In this document: positions 41,030 through 50,572 of the stretch, piece by piece
Numbering within the stretch: position 1 is the first letter of the stretch
Layout: every line of letters begins with the position of its first letter
From: Natrialba sp. SSL1
GTDB lineage: Archaea > Halobacteriota > Halobacteria > Halobacteriales > Natrialbaceae
Assembly (NCBI RefSeq): GCF_001861355.1
Contig: NZ_MASN01000037.1
Location: 1-64,000 of the forward strand
Direction of reading: 5' to 3'
DNA: 64,000 nucleotides
The notes under the pieces: model-generated
What the model was told of the DNA's origin: nothing
The model's database searches: none
The model's input: the letters and a program-made list of their open reading frames with translations, nothing else
Program-made: the position numbers and the translations under genes

Positions 41030-41689
41030 TTACCGGTTGCGCTGTCGCCCCAGATGGTGGACTGTGGGAAGACTCCAGCTGTACGTCACCGCAGCCAGCC
41101 GAGTCACGACGGTCACTGCCGCACAGACTACGGCGGCGAGCCCTTCGGCACCGCCGACCGTTCCGACGAGCCAGTAGGCGCTGCCGCCCAGAACCGCACA
41201 GCTCGCGTAGAAGTCCTCGAAGAGGATGAACGGGGCGCGATCGAGGAGGATATCCGCGAACGCGCCGCCGCCGACGGCGTTGATCGTTGCGATCGCGACG
41301 ACGCCGAAGGCGGACACGCCGACCTCTGTCGCGACGATCGCGCCAGTCGTCGCGAAGGCGGCCAGCCCGATCGCGTCGGAGACGATTGTGATTGGATGCT
41401 GTTCGGGAGACGATAGAACGACACTCAGTCCGATGGCCAGCCCAACGCCGAGCAGTCCCAGACTGATTTCGATCGGTGACTGGAGCGCCAGCGGCACGCG
41501 CGTGACGAGCAGGTCGCGAGTGACGCCACCGGCGAACGCCATCGCCAGGCCGACAATCGCGATCCCAAACACGTCGAACTCCTCGCGGATCGCCTTCGAC
41601 GAGCCGACGAGGGCGAACGCGACGAGGCCGATCGTGTTCATGACGGCGAACGGATCGCCGAACAGTACCGTGATGGCGTCCTGACTCAC
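41030..41689 (-). CDS. TRIC-type cation channel (former UPF0126)
   Basis: The 219-aa membrane protein has seven helices and the internal duplication of trimeric intracellular cation channels: MAFAGGVTRDLLVTRVPLAL in the first half and AVGGGAFADILLDRAPFILF in the second, each after a Gly-rich kinked helix. Family members conduct monovalent cations. It starts with GTG at 41689. The second copy has ADI where the first has RDL. Confidence 0.9.
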   Translation of the reverse strand: MSQDAITVLFGDPFAVMNTIGLVAFALVGSSKAIREEFDVFGIAIVGLAMAFAGGVTRDLLVTRVPLALQSPIEISLGLLGVGLAIGLSVVLSSPEQHPITIVSDAIGLAAFATTGAIVATEVGVSAFGVVAIATINAVGGGAFADILLDRAPFILFEDFYASCAVLGGSAYWLVGTVGGAEGLAAVVCAAVTVVTRLAAVTYSWSLPTVHHLGRQRNR

Positions 41690-41769
41690 TGCGCTGGCCT
41701 ACGGGTGAGAGTGTCTTGAGTGCTCCGTCTCCTGGTTTCACCGCGAGCAGGTGTGGCCTCCAGCAACGC

Positions 41770-43182
41770 CTACCGACCCGCGTCCTCGTCGCTCTCCGCT
41801 GGGAAAATCTTGGCCGGGTTCAGCGTTCCCGTCGGATCGAGTGCTCGCTTGACCCGACGCATTGCGTCTACCCCACCAGCTCCGTGCTCGGGCTCGAGAT
41901 ACGCCTGCTTGCCCTGGCCGATACCGTGCTCACCGGTCGCCGTACCACCCATGTCCAGCGCGAGTTCCACGAGTTCCCGGTACGCCTCCTCCCCACGTTC
42001 GACAAACTCGGGATCCTCGGGGTCGACGAGGACGGTGTAGTGGAGATTCCCGTCGCCCGCGTGGCCGAAGCACGGAATCAGGAGGTCCGTCTCTCCCGCG
42101 ATCCGCTTGGCTTCGCGGACGATTTCGGGATAGGAACTGATCGGCACCGTCACGTCACCCGGATGGATCGGCGTCAGCTCCGGATCGTAGTTCGCCTCCG
42201 CGTAGGCCAACTCCCGGCGCACCTTCCAGAGTTCGGCCATCTCCGCGTCGTCCGAACTCAGCTCGAACTGCGCCACGTCGTGGTCCTCGAAGATCGTCCG
42301 ACAGAGGTCGATCTCCTCCTCGATGCCGTGATTCGCGTGGAACTCGAGAAAGACCATCGGCGCGTCGGGTAACTCCGAGCCGAGGTACTCGTTCGCCATG
42401 TGGGCGCTCAACTCGTCGACGAGTTCGATCCGCGCCACGTCGACGTCCGTCCGAATCGCGTCGAAAATGGCTTCGGCCGCGTCGTCAAGGCTATCGAAGA
42501 TCGCTCGCCCCCCGCGGATCTGCTGTGGCCGGCCGGCCAACTCGAGTGTTGCCTCGGTGATGACGGCCAGGGTACCCTCGCTGCCGACGAGCAGGTCGGT
42601 GAGGTTGTAGCCGCTCGAGGTCTTGCTCGCCCGCGAGCCGGTCCGGATCACGGTGCCGTCGGCGAGGACGGCCTCGAGTGCGAGCACCCAGTCGGCTACT
42701 TCACCGTACTTGACGGTCTGCATGCCGCTCGCGTCGGTCGCGATCATGCCGCCGATCGTCGAGATGTCGCCCGAGGAGGGCAGCGGCGGGAACCAGAGGC
42801 CGTCGCCCGCGACGTGTTCGTCGACCGCGTCGCCGATGATCCCCGGCCCGACGTCGATCTGGAAGTCGTCCGGCCGGTAGTCGATCACGTCGTCCATTCG
42901 CGTCAGATCGAGGCTGATACCACCCTCGGCCGGAACGGCGTTGCCCTCGAGCCCCGTCCCTGCCGCGTAGGGTGTGACCGGGACGCCGTGTTCGGTGGCC
43001 GACTCGAGTACGGCAGCCACGTCTGCGGTCTCCTCCACCCAGACGACCGCGTCTGGAACGACGCCCTCGTCGGTCTGCTGTGCGCCCCAGTCGGCTGCGT
43101 GGGTCTCTCGTCGTCCCGTCGCGAACGAAACCTGGTCGTCAGCGAGAGGGAGGTCCGAGAGAAACGAACAGTCGTGAGTCAT
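41770..43182 (-). CDS. FAD-linked oxidase (D-lactate/glycolate dehydrogenase type)
   Basis: The 470-aa protein has the PCMH FAD domain: PYAAGTGLEGNAVPAEGGIS (about residues 70-89), GGMIATDASGMQTVKYG and LLVGSEGTLAVITEATLEL. The FAD-oxidase C-terminal domain has IPCFGHAGDGNLHYTVL and TATGEHGIGQGK. No iron-sulfur extension is present, so it is the GlcD/D-LDH-like subunit only. It is divergently transcribed from the LLM oxidoreductase gene. Confidence 0.93.
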   Translation of the reverse strand: MTHDCSFLSDLPLADDQVSFATGRRETHAADWGAQQTDEGVVPDAVVWVEETADVAAVLESATEHGVPVTPYAAGTGLEGNAVPAEGGISLDLTRMDDVIDYRPDDFQIDVGPGIIGDAVDEHVAGDGLWFPPLPSSGDISTIGGMIATDASGMQTVKYGEVADWVLALEAVLADGTVIRTGSRASKTSSGYNLTDLLVGSEGTLAVITEATLELAGRPQQIRGGRAIFDSLDDAAEAIFDAIRTDVDVARIELVDELSAHMANEYLGSELPDAPMVFLEFHANHGIEEEIDLCRTIFEDHDVAQFELSSDDAEMAELWKVRRELAYAEANYDPELTPIHPGDVTVPISSYPEIVREAKRIAGETDLLIPCFGHAGDGNLHYTVLVDPEDPEFVERGEEAYRELVELALDMGGTATGEHGIGQGKQAYLEPEHGAGGVDAMRRVKRALDPTGTLNPAKIFPAESDEDAGR

Positions 43183-43366
43183 ACGCTCGCATTAGTGACG
43201 AGCCGTATCAACGTTTCTTCCGCGGTGGCGCTTACGGAGAGCCGCGGCGACCCTGTCGGGAACGCTGAATTTTATGCCAATCGGTCACGCGGTAGATGGT
43301 GATGAGCGTACTCGTGCCACACGAGCCGACAGAACCGACCGAGCGACGAGCGCAGAGGAAAGTACC

Positions 43367-44398
43367 GTGTCCGAAAGTGAGAGCATGAACGCCGAACTGG
43401 ACCTCCTGATCGGGCTCAACGACTACGAGCGCCCGCAGGACGTGGCCGACCGCGCCGTCCAGGCCGAAGAACTCGGCTTCGACCGGATCACGACGGGCGA
43501 GACGACGGGTTGGAACATCGTCCCGCCGTTGACGCTCGCAGCGGACCGCACGGACGAGCTCGGCCTCTCGAACGACGTGGTCTCGCCGTACGGGCGTTCG
43601 CCCGCGATGCTCGCCCAGACGGCGCTCACGCTCCACGACGCCTCCGACGGTCGCTTCCGCCTCGGGATCGGACCGAGCTCACCTGCGATCACCGAGCGCT
43701 GGCACGGGGCCGAGTTCGACCGCCCGCTGCGTCGTACTCGAGAGACCATCGAGATCATCCGCAACGTCTTCGAGACCGGCTCGACCGCCTACGAGGGCGA
43801 CATCTTCGACATTCCCGGACTCGACTACGAGCGCGACGTTCCCGACACGCCACCGGCGATCGACGTCGCTACCCTCGGCCCGAAGGCAACCGAGATGGCC
43901 GGTCGCTTCGGCGACGGCTGGGCACCGCAGCTGTTCACCGCGGACGGCCTGCGCGACCGTCTCGAAGACCTAGAGCGCGGCGCGGAACTCGCGGACACGG
44001 GGAAGAGTCTCGACGACCTCCGTGTTGCACCGATCGTCCGCGGGGTCGCCTCCGAGGACCGCGAGCGGGCACGAGAACTCGCCCGCAGCACGACGGCGTT
44101 CATGCTCGGGGCGTACGGCCCCTATTACGGCGATTCCGTCGCCGAACAGGGCTACGAAGATGTCGTAAGCGAGATCCGAGCCGCCTGGGAGGACCGCGAC
44201 ACGGACGCGATGGCCGCAGCGCTCCCAGACGACGTACTCGACGATCTCGCACCCGCGGGCACCCCCGAGGAGGTCCGCGAGTGGGTCGAAGCGTACGCCG
44301 ACATCGACGGCGTCGACGCGGTCCGCGTCGGCTTTGTCAGGGGCGTCTCCGAGGAGGACAAGGTGACGACGATGGAGGCCGTCACCGGCGCACTGTAG
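43367..44398 (+). CDS. LLM-class (F420-dependent type) oxidoreductase
   Basis: The 343-aa protein is a luciferase-like monooxygenase fold enzyme: IGLNDYERPQDVADRAVQAE, LGFDRITTGETTGWN, FRLGIGPSSPAITERWHG and IDVATLGPKATEMAGRFGDG. In haloarchaea this class commonly uses coenzyme F420; the substrate is unknown. I chose the GTG at 43367, which has GAGGA about 8 bases upstream; the ATG at 43385 is an alternative that removes six residues. The upstream extension of the frame is not coding-like. Confidence 0.88.
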   Translation: MSESESMNAELDLLIGLNDYERPQDVADRAVQAEELGFDRITTGETTGWNIVPPLTLAADRTDELGLSNDVVSPYGRSPAMLAQTALTLHDASDGRFRLGIGPSSPAITERWHGAEFDRPLRRTRETIEIIRNVFETGSTAYEGDIFDIPGLDYERDVPDTPPAIDVATLGPKATEMAGRFGDGWAPQLFTADGLRDRLEDLERGAELADTGKSLDDLRVAPIVRGVASEDRERARELARSTTAFMLGAYGPYYGDSVAEQGYEDVVSEIRAAWEDRDTDAMAAALPDDVLDDLAPAGTPEEVREWVEAYADIDGVDAVRVGFVRGVSEEDKVTTMEAVTGAL

Positions 44399-44462
44399 TT
44401 GCAGTTGTTACTATAGACGCCAATCCGAACGTTGATTGCCCACTGGTCGGAACCACGCCGCC

Positions 44463-44885
44463 ATGGACATCTACTTCGCCGGCTCCATCCGCGGCGGCCG
44501 CGACGACGCCGCCCTCTATCGCGAACTCATTGCACTGCTGGAGTCTCACGGCACCGTCCTCACCGAACACGTCGGGACCGACGATGTCGAAGCGACCGAA
44601 GCGCAAGCCGATCTCACCGACACCGACATCTACGAACAGGACCTCGAATGGCTGCGTCAGGCCGACGTGGTCGTCGCCGAAGTCACCACTCCCAGTCTCG
44701 GCGTCGGCTACGAACTCGGTCGCGCCGTTGCCTTCGAGAAACCGATCTGCTGTCTCTACCGCCCGGACTCGCCCCACGAGCTCTCGGCCATGATCCGCGG
44801 CAACGACAGCGTCCGGGTACTCGAGTACGACTCCCCCGACACGATCCGAGCGGAACTCGAGGCGTTTCTGGAGCGCCAGCGCTGA
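44463..44885 (+). CDS. DNPH1/RCL-like 2'-deoxynucleoside 5'-phosphate N-hydrolase
   Basis: The 140-aa protein starts MDIYFAGSIRGGRDDAALYR and continues GTVLTEHVG, DIYEQDLEWLRQADVVVAEV, PSLGVGYELGRAVAFEKPI and ELSAMIRGND. This matches the whole DNPH1 (RCL) enzyme, which splits the N-glycosidic bond of deoxynucleoside monophosphates, including damaged ones. The catalytic Tyr (YFAGS), Asp (ADVVVAE) and Glu (GYELGRA) are present. The start ATG at 44463 gives the family N-terminus. It may sanitise the nucleotide pool. Confidence 0.92.
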   Translation: MDIYFAGSIRGGRDDAALYRELIALLESHGTVLTEHVGTDDVEATEAQADLTDTDIYEQDLEWLRQADVVVAEVTTPSLGVGYELGRAVAFEKPICCLYRPDSPHELSAMIRGNDSVRVLEYDSPDTIRAELEAFLERQR

Positions 44886-44945
44886 CGGGAGCTGCGGTGG
44901 TCCGGACCCGGAGTTTTATTCGCCGCGCACGCGCAGTCAGAGCAG

Positions 44946-45665
44946 ATGCGATTCGTCGAAGTGACCGTTGCTGGAGACGACTGGGGCGAGGAGGTTGCTG
45001 ATGAAGGAGACAACGAAAGCGAAGCCAGCGACGGCAACGAAACAGCTCCCACAGACACCCGCTCGTTCGACGCGCGGATCGCCGCCGAAGACGCTATCGT
45101 CCGGGAGGAACTGCTCAACTGGCGAATGAGCTGGAACGACGTGCTCAACCAGCTCCTGTTCGTCGTCGGCGACCGGACAGTGTACGAGGCGGCACTCGAG
45201 TCGGCACCGGAAATCGTCGGCTACGAACTCAAACCGGTCGACGACGAGCGGTTCTACGCGTACGTACAGGAGGACTCGCCCGACGCCGACCAGTCGTGGT
45301 GGGCCGCCTTCTTCAGCCACGACTTCATCCACGTGCCGCCCGTCGTTGTCGAAGACGGCGTCGTTCGGCTGACGCTGCTCGGCGAGTTCGAGGCGCTTCG
45401 CGAGGTCGTCGACGACCTCTCGTCGACAGTCACCGTCGAAATCGAGGAGATCGGTGACTACCGTGGCCGCGGGCCGCGGGTTACGGACCAACTGACCGCC
45501 AGACAGTACCGAGCGCTCCGGCAGGCCGTCGACTGTGGCTACTACGAGATTCCGCGCGAGGGGAGTCTCGCCGATATCGCGGCGGCACTCGACTGTACCG
45601 AGAGTACGGCCTCGGACCTGCTTCGACGCGCGGAGCGAGCGGTGATGCAGTCGGTGCTGTCGTAG
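44946..45665 (+). CDS. Bacterio-opsin activator (Bat)-type HTH regulator
   Basis: The 239-aa protein ends in the HTH_10 domain that defines the haloarchaeal Bat family: LTARQYRALRQAVDCGYYEI, GSLADIAAALDCTESTASDL and LLRRAERAVMQ. The N-terminal about 170 residues form the usual input domain, here with an acidic insert near residue 25. It probably senses an unknown cue. It lies 60 bases after the DNPH1-like gene, same strand. Confidence 0.9.
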   Translation: MRFVEVTVAGDDWGEEVADEGDNESEASDGNETAPTDTRSFDARIAAEDAIVREELLNWRMSWNDVLNQLLFVVGDRTVYEAALESAPEIVGYELKPVDDERFYAYVQEDSPDADQSWWAAFFSHDFIHVPPVVVEDGVVRLTLLGEFEALREVVDDLSSTVTVEIEEIGDYRGRGPRVTDQLTARQYRALRQAVDCGYYEIPREGSLADIAAALDCTESTASDLLRRAERAVMQSVLS

Positions 45666-45721
45666 CGCTACCGAGCGGTCGACGATAGCAGGGCGACAGC
45701 CGACACCATCTTAACAGCCCC

Positions 45722-46471
45722 TCAGCTCGCGAGGACAGCGATCACGACGTAAGCGTACAGATTATTGAGCAGGTGCAACAGCCACGCCCCTGCAAGATTG
45801 TCGAACCGGAAGCGAAGAATCGTCGGGAAAATCGCCCAGCCTGCGATGGCGAAGACGCCCGCGACGCCAAGTGCAAACACGTGGTAACCCGCGAAGAGGC
45901 CGACCGACACTGCTCCAGCGAACACGACGGAGCGACGGGACTCGAGTACCGCGCCGACGAGCGCACCCCGAAAGAGCAGTTCTTCGGCGAGCGGTGCGAC
46001 GAGAACGGCACCAAGGACGACACCCAGTGCGGTCGCGGGATCAGTCAGATCGTACGCGTAGAACGCGGGGAGGTCGAAGCCGAGCAGCGCCGCGACCTGC
46101 TCGCCGGCGAGAAAGCCGCCGATGCCGAGCGGAAGGAAGACGAACGTCCAGCCGAGTTCGGTCCGACTGGGTCGCGAGAGCGGGAACGCCGCCCGCCGTT
46201 CGGACTCGTCGAACCGCCACCAGCAGAGGCCCACCCCCGCAAGCAAGCCGACCGCGCTCGCGCCGTAGATCAGACCCGGGGACGGTTCAGCGGCCGGCCC
46301 ACCTGACATACCCAGCGCGAGGGCGGTCGCGATCAGCATCGATGTACACACCACGACGAGCGCGCTCGCACCGAGAACGAGCCCCAGTCGCTCGTCGAGT
46401 CCGGCCGTGGGCACGCGGACATCCCATCTGGTTGCTGCGCTACTCGAGTGACTGTCAGTGTCGGTGGCCAT
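45722..46471 (-). CDS. CPBP-family intramembrane protease
   Basis: The 249-aa protein has about eight membrane helices and the CPBP/Abi motifs: APLAEELLFRGALVGAV (EExxxR, about residue 178) and FAGYHVFALGVAGVFAIAGW (His), with a third His-Leu-Asn region LLHLLNNLYAYVVI. Such proteins are homologous to CAAX prenyl proteases. I chose the ATG at 46471. A TATA box TATATAAG lies at 46534-46527 on the minus strand. Confidence 0.88.
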   Translation of the reverse strand: MATDTDSHSSSAATRWDVRVPTAGLDERLGLVLGASALVVVCTSMLIATALALGMSGGPAAEPSPGLIYGASAVGLLAGVGLCWWRFDESERRAAFPLSRPSRTELGWTFVFLPLGIGGFLAGEQVAALLGFDLPAFYAYDLTDPATALGVVLGAVLVAPLAEELLFRGALVGAVLESRRSVVFAGAVSVGLFAGYHVFALGVAGVFAIAGWAIFPTILRFRFDNLAGAWLLHLLNNLYAYVVIAVLAS

Positions 46472-46526
46472 CAGTAGCACGGACGGGCCAGCCGTCGATG
46501 GCCGTTCGTACTGCACAGTTGGATTG

Positions 46527-46534
46527 CTTATATA
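46527..46534 (-). promoter_or_regulatory. TATA box of the CPBP gene
   Basis: TATATAAG on the minus strand, with the start site expected near 46505 and a leader of about 35 bases to the ATG at 46471. Confidence 0.6.
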
Positions 46535-46576
46535 CTCTCGAAAAGTGGACCGAACCGAACGGCAGCGGGCGTGTCG

Positions 46577-47698
46577 CTACTGCACTGCGGTCGTCACGTC
46601 GTCCATGATCTCGAGTGCCTCCTTCAGGTCTTCCATGCCGGTCGCGTACGAGAGGCGGGCGTAGCCGGCACCGTTCGCGCCGAAGGCGTCGCCGGGCACG
46701 ACAACGACACCGCGGTCTAGTAGCTCCTCACACCAGCCCTCGGGAACCTTCGGCATGGCGTAGAACGCACCCGACGGCGTCGGAACCTCGAGACCGGCGT
46801 CCACGAGGCCGTCGACGACGATGTCACGCCGTTCCTCGAACGCGGCGACCATCTCATCCACTGGGTCCTGCGGGCCTGTCAGCGCCGCCTCAGCGGCGAA
46901 CTGCGCCGGTGCGGAGGCGCAGGCCTGGGCGTACTGGTGGACTCGAACCATGCGTTCGATGCGGTCGCCGGAGCCGACGAGCCAGCCGAGTCGCCAACCG
47001 GTCATCGAGTACGTCTTCGAGCAGGCGCTGACGACGATCACGTTGTCCGTCTCGGCGAACTTCAGCGGCGAGTGGTGCTCGCCCTCGAAGACGATGTGTT
47101 CGTAGACCTCGTCGGAAATACAGAGCACGTCGTGTTCGTCGGCGATCCGCGCGAACTCGCGCATGTCGGCTTCGCTCTGGACCGCCCCGGTCGGGTTCGA
47201 CGGGCTGTTGACGATGAACGCCGCCGTCTCGTCGGTGATGGCCTCCTCGACGGCCGCCGGATCGAGGGTGAGATCCTCGCGCAGCGAGAGCGGCTTCGGC
47301 GTGCCGCCGGCGAACCGCGTCAGCGCGTCGTAAGAGACGAAGCCGGGGTCGGGGAAGATGACCTCCTGACCCGGATCGACGTGGGCCTCGAGCGCGAGGT
47401 GGAGCGCTTCACTGCCGCCCGAGGTAGCGATCGCGTGTTCGGGGTCGACCTCGATGCCGTAGTCGCGGTCGTACTTCGTCGCGATGGCTTCCCGAAGCTG
47501 GCGGATGCCCTTGTTCGACGTGTAGGCGTCCACCTGGCCCGATTCGATGGCCTCGATCGCCGCCCGGCGGGCGTGGCCCGGCGTCGGGAAGTCCGGCTGG
47601 CCGATGCCGAGGTTGATCGCGTCCTCGCCCGCGGCCTCGAACACTTCGCGGATGCCACTGATCGACACGTCCTCGACCCGGGTTGCAAACTCGGTCAT
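46577..47698 (-). CDS. Class I PLP-dependent aminotransferase
   Basis: The 373-aa enzyme has NLGIGQPDFPTPGHARRA, YTSNKGIRQLREAIA, VNSPSNPTGAV and the PLP lysine in SACSKTYSMTGWRLGW (about residue 229), ending with the Arg in YARLSYATG. It belongs to the aspartate/aromatic aminotransferase subgroup common in haloarchaea (AspC-like); the exact amino donor is unclear. The start ATG is at 47698, matching the family length. Confidence 0.93.
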   Translation of the reverse strand: MTEFATRVEDVSISGIREVFEAAGEDAINLGIGQPDFPTPGHARRAAIEAIESGQVDAYTSNKGIRQLREAIATKYDRDYGIEVDPEHAIATSGGSEALHLALEAHVDPGQEVIFPDPGFVSYDALTRFAGGTPKPLSLREDLTLDPAAVEEAITDETAAFIVNSPSNPTGAVQSEADMREFARIADEHDVLCISDEVYEHIVFEGEHHSPLKFAETDNVIVVSACSKTYSMTGWRLGWLVGSGDRIERMVRVHQYAQACASAPAQFAAEAALTGPQDPVDEMVAAFEERRDIVVDGLVDAGLEVPTPSGAFYAMPKVPEGWCEELLDRGVVVVPGDAFGANGAGYARLSYATGMEDLKEALEIMDDVTTAVQ

Positions 47699-47971
47699 AC
47701 CTACATGGGTGCGGGCAATCCCGATAACTCTTGATGTGTCTCTCGCTCACACACGATGGCCGTCTTCTGACCAGAGCCAGTACCGGCTTCCATCAGACAT
47801 TTCTCTGAATCATTCGAAACACCGACTGAACGGTGAGTCAGACCCTCAGACCGGACCACAACGACTATGGTGTTGGTTTCGAACACTGTGATGATGGCTG
47901 ATTCGTCACCGAATCGTGACAGTCACACCTCCAGTGGGGACGTGGCTCGCGATTCTACGCGCGCTCATGAC

Positions 47972-48670
47972 ATGACAGCGGCGTCAGTACGAACGGAATC
48001 GACGAGTACCACCTCACGGCGTTCGCTACTCGCCGCAGGTGCCACCGCCTCGCTCGCACTGACCGCCGGCTGTCTCGACTTCGCGCTCGGCAACGGCCCA
48101 CTCGAGTTCAGCGCCGACAGAGTCGCCCCCCACGACGACGCACTCGAGGAGACCGGCTACGCTGAGGAGTCCGTGGAGGAGCAGGCACTCGAGGAGTCCG
48201 TCGACGTCGGTGCGGGAATCGAGCGCGAGATCAAGGCCGGCTTCTGGCAGTCGTCGTACGTGAAAGATGTCGACCTCGCTCCCGTCGGTGAGGAAGAAGC
48301 CGCGCTGTTCACGGCGCTTTCGATGCCGGCGGTCGAGATTCTGGGGCGGTCGTTCAACCCGCTCGAGGATCTCGGAAACCACGACCTTGTCGAGCGCCTC
48401 CTCGAGGAGGTCGACAGCGAGGCGGGCCAGATCGAGGACATCGAGCACCGGGAGTCGTTCGGGCTGGAGATTCTCGGCGACGGCCGCGACGTGGATACGT
48501 TCGTCGGGCAGTCCACGTTCGACGGCGAGGAGATCGAGATCGAACTGACACTGACCTCGTTCGTCAACGAGGACGACCTGCTCGTCCTCCTGGGAACGCA
48601 CCCCGAAATGCTGGCCGAGGAGTCGGCGAATATCGAGGAGCTACTCGAGTCAGTCGAGCACCCGGTCTGA
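47972..48670 (+). CDS. Tat lipoprotein, DUF6517-like
   Basis: The 232-aa protein has a twin-arginine lipoprotein signal: TSRRSLLAAGATASLALTAG followed by the lipobox Cys (residues about 14-34). The mature part is acidic, with VEEQALEESVDVGAGIEREI and FTALSMPAVEILGRSFNPL, typical of a haloarchaeal lipoprotein family of unknown function. I chose the ATG at 47972, which gives a normal signal length; several in-frame Met codons upstream (47867, 47891, 47894) would make an unusually long N-terminus. Confidence 0.8.
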   Translation: MTAASVRTESTSTTSRRSLLAAGATASLALTAGCLDFALGNGPLEFSADRVAPHDDALEETGYAEESVEEQALEESVDVGAGIEREIKAGFWQSSYVKDVDLAPVGEEEAALFTALSMPAVEILGRSFNPLEDLGNHDLVERLLEEVDSEAGQIEDIEHRESFGLEILGDGRDVDTFVGQSTFDGEEIEIELTLTSFVNEDDLLVLLGTHPEMLAEESANIEELLESVEHPV

Positions 48671-48769
48671 GTTGTTTGTGGGTGGGTAGGAGTGTCGGAA
48701 CGCACATGACTAAGATGAGACCGATGTGAGCAGTCAGCATCGTCTCAATTGATTCGGCGCCACACGTCG

Positions 48770-49504
48770 TTACTTCTCGAGTTTTGATGCTCGGATACAC
48801 AGGAATGTTGGGTATGTTAGTCGTTTTTCGTAGGACTCGGGGTTCTTCTCTTTGAACGTCGCTCTCGGCTTCGGTTCGACCAGTTCGTCCAGTTGGAACC
48901 CCGTTTCGATGAGTGGGTTGATAACCTCAGCAAAAGGCCGGCGATAGAAGGGAACATCGACGTCTGCTCCGGAAGCCGACCACGTCATCCGCTCTTGTTC
49001 GATTTCGAAGTAGTTCTCAGCCTCGAACGCGATGTACTCATCAACAGGATGTTGCGCCGAAAAAACGAGAAAGCCACCCGGCCGGAGGATACGAGCGAAC
49101 TCCGTGAAGGCCTCTCGCCAGTCTTCGACGTAATGAAGCGAAAGGCCGCAAATGACACCGTCGAACGCACCGTCATCGGCGAACTCGAGGGGGTCCGTGA
49201 TATCAGCCTGGCGAATTTCTGCTCGGTCGCCGATTCGTTCTCTCGCCTGTTCGAGCATGTTACTGTTCTCATCAACGGCAAGGACCTCCGCTCCCCTCTC
49301 GATCAACCACGCTGCGTATCGACCGTGTCCACAACCCGCATCGAGCACTCGTTTGCCCTCGACGTTCGGGATGAGTTCCGTCATCGCAGGAAATTCTAGG
49401 TCCGCGCAGTACGGGTCCTCCTCTTGCGTCTTGTAGGTTTGTGCTAATTTATCGTATGCGTCCTCTACGGTAGGATTCTCATCAGGCGCCATGAACGCAG
49501 TCAT
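48770..49504 (-). CDS. Class I SAM-dependent methyltransferase
   Basis: The 244-aa protein has the Rossmann motif I RVLDAGCGHGRYAAWL (about residues 52-67), motif II AEVLAVDENSNMLEQA and the later DGAFDGVICGLSLHYVEDW and ILRPGGFLVFSAQHP. The C-terminus resembles small-molecule methyltransferases of the type 11 family. The substrate is not evident. A second ATG four codons in is possible. Confidence 0.9.
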   Translation of the reverse strand: MTAFMAPDENPTVEDAYDKLAQTYKTQEEDPYCADLEFPAMTELIPNVEGKRVLDAGCGHGRYAAWLIERGAEVLAVDENSNMLEQARERIGDRAEIRQADITDPLEFADDGAFDGVICGLSLHYVEDWREAFTEFARILRPGGFLVFSAQHPVDEYIAFEAENYFEIEQERMTWSASGADVDVPFYRRPFAEVINPLIETGFQLDELVEPKPRATFKEKNPESYEKRLTYPTFLCIRASKLEK

Positions 49505-49699
49505 GCGTCCCCCTCCGGATTAGTTGTTTCTTTTCCGACTTTTGGTCATACTCATTTGTAACTCATACTGGAATCGTCTCACCAACGGCTGATTACGATA
49601 ATAACGCAAACTGTGATGAAACAAGACAAGTGAGTGGCGTGAATAATACACGGCAACCGCCGTGAGGCGGATGGCGGATGCCTGTGACCGCAGTCGCAG

Positions 49700-50572
49700 T
49701 TAGTAGAACTCGCGAACGAGGTCCATCGCGTCCTCAGGAGCGCCGTCCGGAATCTCGGACATGTCCTCGGTGACGCCGTGCTGTTCGTGGTACGGCACCG
49801 AGTTTTCGTCCTGGTACATGACTCCCTGATACTCCTTGTCGCCGTCGAGGATGACTTCCTTGGCGTCCTCGTAGTCGTGGCGGTCGTGGTCTTCGTCTTC
49901 CTGCAGGTCGACCAGCGAGTCGCGGAAGTAGTCGTAGGTGTCGACGTCGTTGAACGTGACGCACGGACTGAAGACGTTGACGAAGCCGAAGCCGTCGTGC
50001 TCGATGGCCTCCTGGATGATCTCCTGGTGGCGCAGCGCGTCCGAGGCAAAGGACTGCGCGATGAAGGTCGCACCCGAGGCGAGTGCGAGCGCGAGCGGGT
50101 TGACCGGCGGCTGCTGTGGTCCCTCCGGCGTCGTCGAGGTCTCGAAGTCAGAGCGCGAGGTCGGGGAGGCCTGGCCCTTCGTCAGGCCGTAGATGCGGTT
50201 GTCCATGACGACGTAGGACATGTCGACGTTCCGGCGAACGGCGTGGACGAAGTGACCGGCACCGATCGAGTAGCCGTCACCGTCACCGCCGGCGGCCATC
50301 ACTTCGATGTCCGGGCGCGCCATCTTGACGCCGGTCGCGACCGGCAGTGCGCGGCCGTGGACCCCGTGCAGCGCGTAGCTGTGCATGTAGGTCCCGATCT
50401 TGCCGGAACAGCCGATCCCGGCGACCACGAACGTGTTGTCGGGGTCGTTGCCGGTCTCGGCGAGGGCTTTCATCATGCCGTTCATCGTCCCGAAGTCACC
50501 GCATCCGGGACACCAGGTTGGCTGCTTATCGGACTTGAAGTCAGTGAATCGAACGTCGGATTGAGAGCTCAT
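49700..50572 (-). CDS. korB: 2-oxoacid:ferredoxin oxidoreductase, beta subunit
   Basis: The 290-aa subunit binds ThDP: PTWCPGCGDFGTMNGMMKAL, VAGIGCSGKIGTYMHSYALH, VMAAGGDGDGYSIGAGHFVH and VMDNRIYGLTKGQASPTS. With the alpha subunit it oxidises 2-oxoacids (pyruvate or 2-oxoglutarate) to acyl-CoA and reduces ferredoxin. The ATG at 50572 overlaps the stop of korA by one base (TAATG). No 4Fe-4S delta motif is present, as in other haloarchaeal two-subunit enzymes. Confidence 0.95.
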   Translation of the reverse strand: MSSQSDVRFTDFKSDKQPTWCPGCGDFGTMNGMMKALAETGNDPDNTFVVAGIGCSGKIGTYMHSYALHGVHGRALPVATGVKMARPDIEVMAAGGDGDGYSIGAGHFVHAVRRNVDMSYVVMDNRIYGLTKGQASPTSRSDFETSTTPEGPQQPPVNPLALALASGATFIAQSFASDALRHQEIIQEAIEHDGFGFVNVFSPCVTFNDVDTYDYFRDSLVDLQEDEDHDRHDYEDAKEVILDGDKEYQGVMYQDENSVPYHEQHGVTEDMSEIPDGAPEDAMDLVREFY

